DNA of 64,000 nt from JAFGTP01 sp964472715 (GTDB lineage: Bacteria; Fidelibacterota; UBA2242; JAFGTP01), in contig CAYYMT010000002.1 in the NCBI GenBank assembly GCA_964472715.1, forward strand, positions 1 to 64,000, read 5' to 3'. This document shows, in pieces, positions 53,801 through 63,222 of the stretch. Numbering within the stretch: position 1 is the stretch's first letter; the number at the start of each line of letters is the position of its first letter. The notes under the pieces were generated by a model. It ran no database searches. It was not told the DNA's origin and was given only the letters and a program-made list of their open reading frames with translations. The position numbers and the translations under genes are program-made.

Positions 53801-56800
53801 CTATTTAATAATTGCAAATTTTCCCATTTTCTCATCACCGGTTAAATTCGACTTGACATGATAAATATACATACCGGCAGCTACTTCCAGGTCTTCACGG
53901 GATTTCAGGTCCCAGTGCGCGGTTCCGTTGTCGGAAGTATTATTCACCTCAATTTCATCGATAAATACACCACTGACTGTAAATATCTTAATGGTACATT
54001 GGGACGGAATGTGGGTGAACATGATCCGTCTGCGTTGATTCAAAAACTCATTCAACACCGAAGTTTCCATTTTATTGGTAGCGATGTAAGGATTAGGCAC
54101 CACTTTGATATCTTTCATGGTTTCTTCCAGGTCTTCCGTATCAAGAGAGTCACTGGCATTGACTTTAAACAGGATTCGGTCATCTTTCCAATAGGGGCGT
54201 TGAAAAGAGAGATGATACTCATCACCGGATTTTGGTAAATAGTCGGGATTTCCATTGGCATATGAAAAATCAATGACCATCACCGTACCGGCCCAATCGC
54301 CGGTCGTGTCAATCACACCCAGAAAAACACGATCTTTTAACATATCGAATTTACCATTTTGATTGACATCCTGAACAACTGCGTCCAGTATTTCATAATT
54401 TCCATCATCATCAGTGACAGATTTGTTGATCGCTTTCAATGGCAGGTCCGCGTCATTGATCAGGTTACGGCGTACATTTTGATTATCTTCATTCCGTACA
54501 CGGCGGGCAATACCCCGGCCGGTATAGATCACTTCGGTGGTATCGCCAAAGAGAATATCATATTCCCACGGAAACGCATGGCCTTCCGGGGTGACAGCGA
54601 CTTTCATCATAGCTTCACCAACCACCCAGCCGCTATTGGCATAGTCGATGTCAGCCGTTACCACCGGCAAATCAACGTTTAAACGCAACCCGTCAAACAC
54701 ATCGGTTTTAATGGTTTTATTTTGGTTGATATAATAGGCCTCCAATGAGTCGCTGTGCATTATATTGGTGCCGCTGTAATTATCCTTATTTTCCCTGTAG
54801 ATCACTGATTTTGTATCGGCATCACGAACAATAACCCCGCTGTTGGTATAGCGGATACCATATTCGTAATCGTCCACATTATCAACGGTATCTATTTCAA
54901 AAAGAACTTCATAGGTTCTGTCGGTATTCAGGGCCTTTTTACCCAGAATTTCCGGTGATATCTCACCGCTGCCGAAGATTTCTCCGGTTTCCAGCATTTC
55001 AATATTTTCCGGCACATATCCGGCGGCCTGCTGATAGGGTTTGACGATCTGAACATTTTTACTCATGCCGGTGATTGATTCGGAAGCGTCCAGTTCAATG
55101 ATAATATTGTTTTCAGAAGGCGCGATACCGGGGCCAATATGTTCGGCGCCATAGTCATAGGCCACAAGAGCATAATAATAGGTTCGTCCGTTTTCAACAT
55201 TTTCATCGATGAAATAATGCCGAATACCTGAATCAGAACCGAGATAATATCCCATACCATTGACAAGGCCGAAGTTTGTAAACCCGGTTTTCAGGTCCTT
55301 TACGTCACACTGGAAAATCGGTTTTTTGAATACTTTGTCACCATAACCGTCGGTAATGACTTCGGCGTCCTGCATCTTTTTATCTGTAGCGCGGTAGAGT
55401 TTATATCCCTCGAAATCATTAATATTACCCAGGAAAGGATCACGGGTTTTGGTATCCGCCATATCATCCCAGGTGAGGATCACTTTGCCATCTCCCGGTG
55501 TTGCAGTCAGCGTCGGCATATGGGGGGGCTGGGCAAATCTGTAGTCCTTTTCATAGATCACCTGGACAATGCGTTTCTTTTCGAATAAGGATGGCGCGAC
55601 AAAACCATTTTCTTCCGTTAACCCTTCCAGGGGATCATAAGCGAATAACATAGCCATGGAAATACGTTCTGTTCTGCCGGCAGGAAGTGTAAAAGGGCCG
55701 GAAGCAAAGGTTTCGATCAGGTTGGAGCGGTCAGCAAAGTGGGTCTGCAATGTATCACCGCCGATCAATTCCCACATAGACTTATCATTTCTGAACCAAT
55801 TTGTATAGGGCGGATTGTGGCTGGGGACACGGAAGAGCCTAAAAGTCGTTAATCCGATCATATCAGATTCGCTGACATCGGTGGCCGCGAAATTGGGTTC
55901 ACAACCAACACCTTCGACATAATCAGGTTTGTGGTTACACTCTCCCTCATCAGGGCCGGGATAATTCAGGTCATCAGGGCCGAGACCGTCAAGGCCCACA
56001 TCATCACCCGGATTTTCACCCGGATCATAAACCCCGTTGCCATTCAGGTCTTCGCCATCCATCCAGTCCTGATCTTCATCGCCGGACCAGTGATCTTTCA
56101 GGTCTTCTTCTTTCAGGTTGTAAAAGGCCAGAAATTTTTGCAGGTCAGCAATCCCATCATAAGGGCCCACCAGACTTCCGGCAGGATTATCACGCTTTTC
56201 ATCAATCAGGCCATCATCATCATTATCCAGCATATCATTGGGTTTTCCCGGGCTTTCCAGGTATGCAAATCCCATCAAACCGGTGGGTAATCCACCTGAA
56301 CCAACGCCATCAATGTCCCATGAATACGAAAGGTTCAGCAGTTTGTCAAAAAAACCAATATCATCTTCTGGAGCGTTGCCGCCGATGGCATTATCCACCC
56401 AATACCCAAAAGCCACATCTTTGACTGTGTAATCCGAGATGTTGGCAATATTGTATTCCCAGAAAATCGCATCTCTGGCCTGCGGATTATTCCATTGAAA
56501 CCCCCGTTGTTCCACACGGATGCCAATACCTCCCCAGGGAGCGCCTCTTTGTTTTGTGACTTTATGGCCAAAACGGGGATGGTCACCAATAAAAACGCCG
56601 GGACGGGGATAATAACGGGAAGTACCCTCGGGTCGTAAGATATATTCCTGATCCTGGGCATCATTGGTAACAAAAAAGGTCTCCAGGTCGGCATATTTTA
56701 CGCCCCGGCCAAACCGGCCATTCCATTCGCCGGCCCATTTCAAAGGACCGTGATTACTGGAAGGCCACCCTGCAACAGGCCATGAATCTTCACGATTACT

Positions 56801-57271
56801 CATTGCCGGATTTTCACTAAGTTCATTAAAATAACCAAAAGCTGGATAGAGCGCCCATTCCACCTGACCGGTGGGGTCCACATCCATTTCTTCCCTGTAA
56901 CTCGTTTGTAAAAAATGTAAGGTATCGATCATTCCCTGTGCAGACAATGTCAGCAGCTCGGCCGGATCAGTGACAGGTATTGAGTCACCTTTCATAACAT
57001 AAACCCTGGCCCCGATCATCAGGCCGACACCATCAGTCATGCTGACGCCATTATAATTGTCCGGCCAACGGGACGGGTTTGGTGTATTGTCATAATCAGA
57101 TAGTTCGGAGGTATTGCGAAAAAAGAGGTGGACCCTGTTTCCGGTCATTCGGCCCTCGCGCTCGGCAGCCGGATCACCGGCCGGATCTGAAGGCCCCTCA
57201 TAAATTTTCGCCTGACCAAACAGACTGACGCTGAGCAGAACAGTAAAAATCAATATTATGCTTTTTCTCAT
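53801..57271 (-). CDS. Large secreted protein with Fn3-like and C-terminal sorting domains
   Basis: An exported protein of about 1156 residues, from the ATG 57271 (GGGGAG upstream) instead of 57316. A signal peptide ends near residue 20 (LLSVSLFGQ). The middle has a dense acidic region (about 370-450) with EF-hand-like loops such as DNDDDGLIDE and DLNGNGVYDPGE, probably calcium-binding. A fibronectin-III-like domain follows (about 590-690, ATPGDGKVILTWDD, then FEGYKLYRATD). The C-terminal 100 residues (VVPNPYIATNKMETS, then VAAGMYIYHVKSN) form a sorting domain. I do not recognise a catalytic domain. It lies between the TonB receptor (57328) and the PorV-like gene on one transcript, so it is a probable surface glycan-binding cargo. 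Confidence 0.78.
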   Translation of the reverse strand: MRKSIILIFTVLLSVSLFGQAKIYEGPSDPAGDPAAEREGRMTGNRVHLFFRNTSELSDYDNTPNPSRWPDNYNGVSMTDGVGLMIGARVYVMKGDSIPVTDPAELLTLSAQGMIDTLHFLQTSYREEMDVDPTGQVEWALYPAFGYFNELSENPAMSNREDSWPVAGWPSSNHGPLKWAGEWNGRFGRGVKYADLETFFVTNDAQDQEYILRPEGTSRYYPRPGVFIGDHPRFGHKVTKQRGAPWGGIGIRVEQRGFQWNNPQARDAIFWEYNIANISDYTVKDVAFGYWVDNAIGGNAPEDDIGFFDKLLNLSYSWDIDGVGSGGLPTGLMGFAYLESPGKPNDMLDNDDDGLIDEKRDNPAGSLVGPYDGIADLQKFLAFYNLKEEDLKDHWSGDEDQDWMDGEDLNGNGVYDPGENPGDDVGLDGLGPDDLNYPGPDEGECNHKPDYVEGVGCEPNFAATDVSESDMIGLTTFRLFRVPSHNPPYTNWFRNDKSMWELIGGDTLQTHFADRSNLIETFASGPFTLPAGRTERISMAMLFAYDPLEGLTEENGFVAPSLFEKKRIVQVIYEKDYRFAQPPHMPTLTATPGDGKVILTWDDMADTKTRDPFLGNINDFEGYKLYRATDKKMQDAEVITDGYGDKVFKKPIFQCDVKDLKTGFTNFGLVNGMGYYLGSDSGIRHYFIDENVENGRTYYYALVAYDYGAEHIGPGIAPSENNIIIELDASESITGMSKNVQIVKPYQQAAGYVPENIEMLETGEIFGSGEISPEILGKKALNTDRTYEVLFEIDTVDNVDDYEYGIRYTNSGVIVRDADTKSVIYRENKDNYSGTNIMHSDSLEAYYINQNKTIKTDVFDGLRLNVDLPVVTADIDYANSGWVVGEAMMKVAVTPEGHAFPWEYDILFGDTTEVIYTGRGIARRVRNEDNQNVRRNLINDADLPLKAINKSVTDDDGNYEILDAVVQDVNQNGKFDMLKDRVFLGVIDTTGDWAGTVMVIDFSYANGNPDYLPKSGDEYHLSFQRPYWKDDRILFKVNASDSLDTEDLEETMKDIKVVPNPYIATNKMETSVLNEFLNQRRRIMFTHIPSQCTIKIFTVSGVFIDEIEVNNTSDNGTAHWDLKSREDLEVAAGMYIYHVKSNLTGDEKMGKFAIIK

Positions 57272-57327
57272 ATTTATTTTATCTCCCCGGGTATTAGTTT
57301 TTTTTAATTGCTTCATTTTTTTCTCCG

Positions 57328-60123
57328 TTAAAAATTAATACCCATTCCTAGTTTTATAGTACGCGGCGCTGAATACATAGCTGGATTCTGATATGTATCT
57401 TTATATTCATTGAAATTACTTCTGTGGGTAAGCAGATCACTTTCCCGGACGATGGCGGTGTAAGCGCGTCCCGTTGTCGGGTTGACCCAGTTTTCATTTA
57501 ATCTGTCCATCAGGTTATAAATTGACAATGTGAATCTGAGACTGATGTTGTCGCTGATCTGCAAATTATAGTAGCCATTAAAATCAACCGACGTGCCGCT
57601 GGGCTGCCAGGCATTATTGTTATATAAATTCACCCGGGATAAGACACTTTCTTCAATCGGCGCCCAGGTATAGGGTGTTCCGGAATTGTAATAAGCGATC
57701 ATTGTACCGCCAAATTTCGGCGTATTATATCCCAGTGAAAGATTGAAAGTATGGCGCTGGTCCCAATTCATCGGGATCATAACCGGAATCGGATCCATAT
57801 TATTCCCGGCGCGGGTAAAGGTTTGTGTGGGATTATCAGCCACACCCCGTGTATACTGCAAAGTATAATTTATCATTGCCGAGACATGGTTCCAGAAAAA
57901 ATTATATTTTAATTCCAGTCCACGGACATTACCATAATCTTTATTGGTGTATAGTCCGTATTGAATCTGGTTGTAGGTGGAGACCACTTTGGTACTTAAC
58001 AGGTCATAAATATCACGATAAAACAGCGCCACATCAACATCCATATAGTCATTGAGTTGCTGCCACAATCCCACTTCATACTGAACCGTTTTTTCAGCTT
58101 TCAGATTGGGATTACCCAGAATGGTCCCAAAATCATTGGGCGGGATCAGAAAACTGTGGTTCTGAAACATGGATTCCATTTGCGGATTCTGGAAAAAATG
58201 GCCGTAACTAAAGTGTAATACGGCGGTGCTGGCCAATGTATAGGAAAGCCCCAGCCGCGGACTGAACTGCGCCTTGACATCAGCATCAACATAATCGGAC
58301 ATTCTTTCGGGATCAGGAATTTCATTACCATTTTCATCCAGCATAGGATTTCCATTGTCATCAACCAGGGGGAAAAAGATAGAATTATCAGGATTCCGCC
58401 ACTGGCTTGGCACCTTGGTGGCCGGATCAAAATAATCATAACGCAAGCCGATATTCATAACCAGGTCACCAAAACTGATCTCATCCTGCAGATAGGCTGA
58501 AAACTCCTGCGGTTTGACTTGATAGATATCGGAATAAACAGTTGAATCCGGGAGAGTTATCGGCGCGTAACTGGAATCATATTTCACTTTTAAAGTACCA
58601 TCATCCAGGGTGGTCCAATAAAATTCACCCTCTTTGTCTGTATTGCGAAATTTATTTAACACTGTCCGGTATTTATTATCCAAATCGTGCTGAACCAGTT
58701 GAAATCCGGTCTTGAATTTGTGGTGTTTGGTCACTTGCCAGGTGGCATCAAATTTCAAATTATCCTGGGCCATAGTTCTCATGGTATGGCCTTTCTGCTG
58801 CCCGCCGGTATAAAATCCGGGGCCGTAATTGGTCAGATATATATCATGGACATAGCGGTCATCATGGGGATCTTCAAAAACATACCAGCCAAAATCATTG
58901 ACCATGCGCTGATATTTCATTTCATAAAAAAATCTTTCCGATAGGGATTGATTCAGGGAAAAGGCCAGCATATTGGAATTACGATGGGCCGTTCCCATTC
59001 CATCGGGATTATATTTAAAGGCGTGATCATAACTATTCCATTCATCAATATTTAATGTGTAGAGCATGGAAATATTGAGCCTTTCAAACAGCCGTGTCGA
59101 AACCTTGGCCATCACGGACTGCATAATATCCCGGTCCATGGGTACATAAGCGCTGTCACCGGTCTGTTCGGTATACCACATAGATTCATTTTCACCACTG
59201 TAATCGCTCAGGTTATCCACATCAAACCGGCGTATGCCATTCAAGTAGTTTTTATTATCCCGGTATCTGTAATTAACAAAAAAGTGTAAATGATCTTTGA
59301 CAATCGGCCCGCTGAGATTGATTTTAAAATCCTTGTTGCGGTCAACTTCCGCCGGATCCAGTCCTATGAAAATATGGTCATTGGCTGTAAAGTAATTTGA
59401 TAATGCTCCGGAGAAACCACCGTGAAATTCATTTGACCCGGACTTGGTAACAGCATTCACAATACCGCTCATAGCTTTTCCGTATTCAGCATTAAAGGTT
59501 CCGGTGATCACTTCCAGATCGGAAATGGCTTCCTTTTCCACTTCCACAGCGCGCCCGGCGCCACCAAAAGAATCGTCAACCTGCATTCCATCGATCATAT
59601 ATGACACTTCTGTTGTGCGGCCGCCGCGAAAATGGCCATTGACCACACCGGCCTGCATGGATACAATACTACCAATGTCCTCGACGGGTAATAACTCCAT
59701 AACTTCAGAACTGACATTTTTCACTGTCGAAGTCTGATCCCGTTTGGTTGTGATCTTATCGGCCTGGACAATAACCGCTTCGCCTTCCAGCATACCCTGG
59801 GTTAGATCGAAATTTACATAAGAGGTTCGGTTTACAGAGACACGTACATCTTCTATGATCATGGGCTCATACCCAATCATAGATGCTTTGATATCGTAAT
59901 TTCCAGGTCTGAGGTTGATGATATAGTAATCCCCGTTCATATCAGTAGCAGCGCCAACATTCTCTTCCATTATGATTATATTGGTACCGATGAGCGGCTC
60001 GCCGGTTTTTTTATCAACAACTTTCCCGGAAATTTTTCCCGTGGTCTGGCCAAACAAAAGACCCGCCTGGAAAATCAGTATCATCAATATTAGGAACAAT
60101 TTATAATTGTTTGATTTAGACAT
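57328..60123 (-). CDS. TonB-dependent receptor with carboxypeptidase-regulatory-like N-domain
   Basis: An outer-membrane TonB-dependent receptor of 931 residues. A signal peptide (about 1-27) and a CarboxypepD_reg-like beta domain (about 30-115, GKISGKVVDKKTGEPLIGTN) precede the plug (about 140-230, VSSEVMELLPVEDIGSIVSM, then SYMIDGMQV, DLEVITGTFNAEYG). The barrel makes up the rest, ending in IKLGMGINF. This N-domain is characteristic of SusC-like receptors, but no SusD-like lipoprotein gene adjoins it; its neighbours are a large cargo and a CBM9-like cargo. Substrate is probably an oligosaccharide (inferred from the locus). A good AAGGAATTTTT ribosome site is present. Confidence 0.9.
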   Translation of the reverse strand: MSKSNNYKLFLILMILIFQAGLLFGQTTGKISGKVVDKKTGEPLIGTNIIIMEENVGAATDMNGDYYIINLRPGNYDIKASMIGYEPMIIEDVRVSVNRTSYVNFDLTQGMLEGEAVIVQADKITTKRDQTSTVKNVSSEVMELLPVEDIGSIVSMQAGVVNGHFRGGRTTEVSYMIDGMQVDDSFGGAGRAVEVEKEAISDLEVITGTFNAEYGKAMSGIVNAVTKSGSNEFHGGFSGALSNYFTANDHIFIGLDPAEVDRNKDFKINLSGPIVKDHLHFFVNYRYRDNKNYLNGIRRFDVDNLSDYSGENESMWYTEQTGDSAYVPMDRDIMQSVMAKVSTRLFERLNISMLYTLNIDEWNSYDHAFKYNPDGMGTAHRNSNMLAFSLNQSLSERFFYEMKYQRMVNDFGWYVFEDPHDDRYVHDIYLTNYGPGFYTGGQQKGHTMRTMAQDNLKFDATWQVTKHHKFKTGFQLVQHDLDNKYRTVLNKFRNTDKEGEFYWTTLDDGTLKVKYDSSYAPITLPDSTVYSDIYQVKPQEFSAYLQDEISFGDLVMNIGLRYDYFDPATKVPSQWRNPDNSIFFPLVDDNGNPMLDENGNEIPDPERMSDYVDADVKAQFSPRLGLSYTLASTAVLHFSYGHFFQNPQMESMFQNHSFLIPPNDFGTILGNPNLKAEKTVQYEVGLWQQLNDYMDVDVALFYRDIYDLLSTKVVSTYNQIQYGLYTNKDYGNVRGLELKYNFFWNHVSAMINYTLQYTRGVADNPTQTFTRAGNNMDPIPVMIPMNWDQRHTFNLSLGYNTPKFGGTMIAYYNSGTPYTWAPIEESVLSRVNLYNNNAWQPSGTSVDFNGYYNLQISDNISLRFTLSIYNLMDRLNENWVNPTTGRAYTAIVRESDLLTHRSNFNEYKDTYQNPAMYSAPRTIKLGMGINF

Positions 60124-60149
60124 AAAAATTCCTTTTAGAATCCTTAATT

Positions 60150-60189
60150 AAAAAAGTTGAGAGAGTCATTTTTGTATAACTCTCTCAAC
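60150..60189 (-). terminator. Intrinsic terminator after the CBM9-like cargo gene
   Basis: An 11-bp stem GTTGAGAGAGT/ACTCTCTCAAC round a 12-nt loop ends in a T run on the minus strand (plus-strand A run at 60150-60155). It separates the CBM9-like gene from the TonB receptor gene. Confidence 0.88.
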
Positions 60190-60200
60190 TGTAATTGTAT

Positions 60201-62783
60201 TTATTTCATTAATAACATTTTTTTGGTGCTGACAAAATCCCCGGCCTGTAATCTGTAAATATACATACCGGAAGCAAAATTTGCCGCATCCCACCGGACA
60301 TTATAGACGCCGGCTTTTTGGTTTTTATTAACCAACTGGGCGACTTTTTGTCCGAGTACATTGTAAACACTGATCTTAACCAAGTCAGCTTTTGCAATGG
60401 AGTAATTGATGGTTGTGGTGGGGTTGAACGGATTTGGATAATTCTGTTCCAGGCTGAATTCCGTTGCAAAGGATTCATCAACATCATCATCCACACCAAC
60501 ATATCCGTATTGATCACCGATGAAGGTGTAGGTCCATTCTGTCGGTGTCTGCCATGCGGCATCTGTATTGTTAGGCGACCATCCAAGGGCTGATTCATGG
60601 GTTGTTGTGCCATCATCATTGTCATGAACATATATTTCAATCGGGATTTTCATACCGTTTTTCGGATAGAACCGGGCTTCATCATCGGTTTTGATGCTGT
60701 CCAATGATATTTTGGCTTCGAAAACATAGTCCGGATCAAAACCTTCGAAATAGTAATTTTCATGATCCAGATCCATGGAATATCCTGAAGTCACTTCATC
60801 AGTAAATCCATTGGCTCTGATTTGAAATTTGTGGTCCGGCTCATTGCCTTTTTGATAATTCTGATGGGCGCCGCCGGTTTGATTGTATAGTCCGATAAAG
60901 AAGTCAATCGCGTCATTGGTCCACCAGTCCTGATTGTCGGAATGATAGAAAACATCATCAATAACATCGCCGGCAATATAGAGATAGTCATCATCAATCG
61001 CCAGGTATACGGAGGCTTTGAGGTCTGTACTGTCAGCCATTGAACCAACTACTACATAATCGGTTTCCGGTTTCAGTACAATCGGCTCAATCCCTGCATC
61101 CCACCATTCGTCCAGATAACCATCGGCTTCAAAATCAGGCACATTCAGAGAAATGGTCGGCACACCTTTAGCCATACCGGTTACCATTCCGGAAAATCCG
61201 GCTTCACCTTCATTGCCCGCGGCGTCACGGCAAACTACAGCATAGTAGAAATCAACCTGTCCGTCAACCAGGGGATATTTCAGATGGTGAGCAACCGCCT
61301 GGGTACCTTCCAGAACACCTGAGGCCAATTTTTCAACCATCGGGCCGGTGACAGAGTCAATGGGTTCTGAAGATGCATAAACATCATAAACTTCACCATC
61401 TTCACCTTCCACATCCTGCCACATCACCAGGTTATAGTACTGTGACGGATAAGGTGTGGCGCTGACACCGGAAGGCGCTTCCGGCGGGAACAGGTCAAAT
61501 ACGGGATTTCCGATCACGATATCATCCAGATAAACGACTTCTCCCAAAGCTGCTGTTGAACCCATTAAGATTTTCAGATCTTTCAATCTTGACGTATCCA
61601 TCAGGGCATCATAAACCATGGTTTCGCCATTCCAGGCACCACCATTTCTGTCAAAATCACTCAACGGAATTTCAACTTCTTTCCAGGTGCCGTCATAGCC
61701 GACTTCTTCTTCTTTTAACATATAAAAGGCTTCATAACCCAGGTCAGGGCCGTCGCCATCCATATCATCATCAGCCAGCACAATTTTCAAAGAATCCAGT
61801 CCGGCGTCTGCTTTAATTTTAAATTTTAAGGACTCGGTTAACCAACTCATCATAGTGTTCGCCGGATTGTCCAGTGTAAACACCAGACCATCCCAGAGCG
61901 CCCAGTCATTGGGTGGTAAATTCCATTTAATGGATGATGTGCCACCTTCCGGATAAGCGTCTTCTTCTTCGGTAATTTCATAGGAACCACCGCCCCAGCC
62001 GCCGTATAGAGATACATTGGCAGGAAGCGCCCGCCCATTAAAGAATGTTACATCAACAGCATTCGCACCGGTCAATGCCAAACGGTCCAATAAAATAACA
62101 CCATGAGCACGGTCACCTTCACCGGCACCGGAAATGGAAAGTTCGATATCCACAGACTTAATGTGTTCCTTGTCAATAACAGCGTTATTAACAACACCGG
62201 CCCATCCGGTTAAATTAAAGGCCGAACCATCCCAGGCATAAGTGTTTTCAATGGCAATTTTTTTCTCATTCCAACCCGGTTCCATATCTACCAGGCCGTC
62301 AGTGAGAGAATAGTAGTATTCCGCATTGATATTGCTGCTGGCAGTATCGCCCGCCGGGGCCTCTGCCACATCTGTCAGGTTAACTCTAAAATTGATACGG
62401 CCGCTTTTTGAACATGCCTCATCCACATAATACCAGAGAGATAATGTGTCATAGCCGGTAAAATCAAAGGATTTTGTGGAATCTGCTAAACTAAAACCTA
62501 ATTTCTGGTAACCACCCCAACTTTCGGCATTATGAACACTGTATTCCCAGCGCAGGGCTTTTGTTCCTTCATGAACAGGGTCTTCTACCCAGGTCAGACG
62601 GGAATATCCGGAATCCGGATCACTGTTTTCATTGCGTTCATAATACAACTGTGTTTCATTATAACCGGACATGGTAGTATCCAATTCTTCATCAAAACTT
62701 TGCAGCATCCTGTCAAAATCCCCTGCAAAGGCAACACTGGCAACGAGCACAAGTGTCAGTAACAATAACATTTTACTTTTCAT
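60201..62783 (-). CDS. Secreted CBM9-like protein with sorting domain
   Basis: An exported protein of 860 residues. A signal peptide (about 1-20) is followed by two similar carbohydrate-binding or CIA30-like beta domains (about 45-235 and 255-430; RWEYSVHNAESWGGYQKLGF and SIKWNLPPNDWALWDG), an Fn3-like part (about 435-530), a CBM9-like domain (about 545-760; DGYLDEWWDAG, then DDDYLYIAGDVIDD, and NDAIDFFIGLYNQ), and a C-terminal type IX sorting domain with NYPNPFNPTTTINYSIA (about 775-790). No catalytic residues are recognised. The ATG follows AGGAGGAAGT. A short membrane peptide gene lies 28 nt upstream on the same strand. Confidence 0.85.
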   Translation of the reverse strand: MKSKMLLLLTLVLVASVAFAGDFDRMLQSFDEELDTTMSGYNETQLYYERNENSDPDSGYSRLTWVEDPVHEGTKALRWEYSVHNAESWGGYQKLGFSLADSTKSFDFTGYDTLSLWYYVDEACSKSGRINFRVNLTDVAEAPAGDTASSNINAEYYYSLTDGLVDMEPGWNEKKIAIENTYAWDGSAFNLTGWAGVVNNAVIDKEHIKSVDIELSISGAGEGDRAHGVILLDRLALTGANAVDVTFFNGRALPANVSLYGGWGGGSYEITEEEDAYPEGGTSSIKWNLPPNDWALWDGLVFTLDNPANTMMSWLTESLKFKIKADAGLDSLKIVLADDDMDGDGPDLGYEAFYMLKEEEVGYDGTWKEVEIPLSDFDRNGGAWNGETMVYDALMDTSRLKDLKILMGSTAALGEVVYLDDIVIGNPVFDLFPPEAPSGVSATPYPSQYYNLVMWQDVEGEDGEVYDVYASSEPIDSVTGPMVEKLASGVLEGTQAVAHHLKYPLVDGQVDFYYAVVCRDAAGNEGEAGFSGMVTGMAKGVPTISLNVPDFEADGYLDEWWDAGIEPIVLKPETDYVVVGSMADSTDLKASVYLAIDDDYLYIAGDVIDDVFYHSDNQDWWTNDAIDFFIGLYNQTGGAHQNYQKGNEPDHKFQIRANGFTDEVTSGYSMDLDHENYYFEGFDPDYVFEAKISLDSIKTDDEARFYPKNGMKIPIEIYVHDNDDGTTTHESALGWSPNNTDAAWQTPTEWTYTFIGDQYGYVGVDDDVDESFATEFSLEQNYPNPFNPTTTINYSIAKADLVKISVYNVLGQKVAQLVNKNQKAGVYNVRWDAANFASGMYIYRLQAGDFVSTKKMLLMK

Positions 62784-62810
62784 ACTTCCTCCTTCTGAAA
62801 ATTAGATTGT

Positions 62811-62933
62811 CTAAATATCAAGATCTCCTCTTGAATTTTGTTTTTTATTTTTTTGAAATTTTCTAACGATCAGGATCAATTCACCGATAATGCCTAAAAT
62901 TAATATGACAATAAGAACATTTATTCCAATCAT
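62811..62933 (-). CDS. Small single-helix membrane protein (40 residues)
   Basis: An open frame from the ATG 62933, with GGAG 7 nt before it, to TAG at 62811. The product starts MIGINVLIVILILGIIGELI, a hydrophobic helix of about 20 residues, followed by a positively charged stretch (RKFQKNKKQ) and an acidic end (DLDI), which fits an N-out/C-in single-pass membrane protein. An in-frame ATG at 62939 is too close to the ribosome site to be used. The stop is 28 nt upstream of the CBM9-like gene. Too short for standard gene finders, and I know no family. Coding status rests on the ribosome site, the topology and the compact linkage. Confidence 0.6.
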   Translation of the reverse strand: MIGINVLIVILILGIIGELILIVRKFQKNKKQNSRGDLDI

Positions 62934-63037
62934 TAACATTCTCCAATTAGCAATTGACTATTTGTTCATATCAAACTCCAGACCAAACCTCTATTTGCGA
63001 GGACATCAGTAGGAAAAATATTTTTGTAGCAACCTCT

Positions 63038-63077
63038 TTTTATCATTTTGATAAATAATTTTTATCTTTTCGATAAA
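63038..63077. promoter_or_regulatory. Two TTTATC-N5-GATAAA palindromes in the divergent region
   Basis: Positions 63038-63054 (centre ATTTT) and 63061-63077 (centre TTTTC) share 6-bp arms TTTATC and GATAAA. Starts are 23 bp apart, about two helical turns. They lie between the minus-strand peptide/CBM9-like gene and the plus-strand GH71/99-like gene, where a divergent operator pair would sit. The binding protein is unknown; no local regulator gene adjoins. Confidence 0.6.
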
Positions 63078-63222
63078 AGTCAGGGTTAGTGATTTTTTTT
63101 ACTATCCTCTTTTGCATTTTTAAAACGGTATCTAATTTTTTGTAATAGCCAGTCTGTCTGATTTTGGATCTGTAGTGGTATATCCTTTGCTCTATAATTT
63201 TAATATCAAAAAGGAGACGAAC

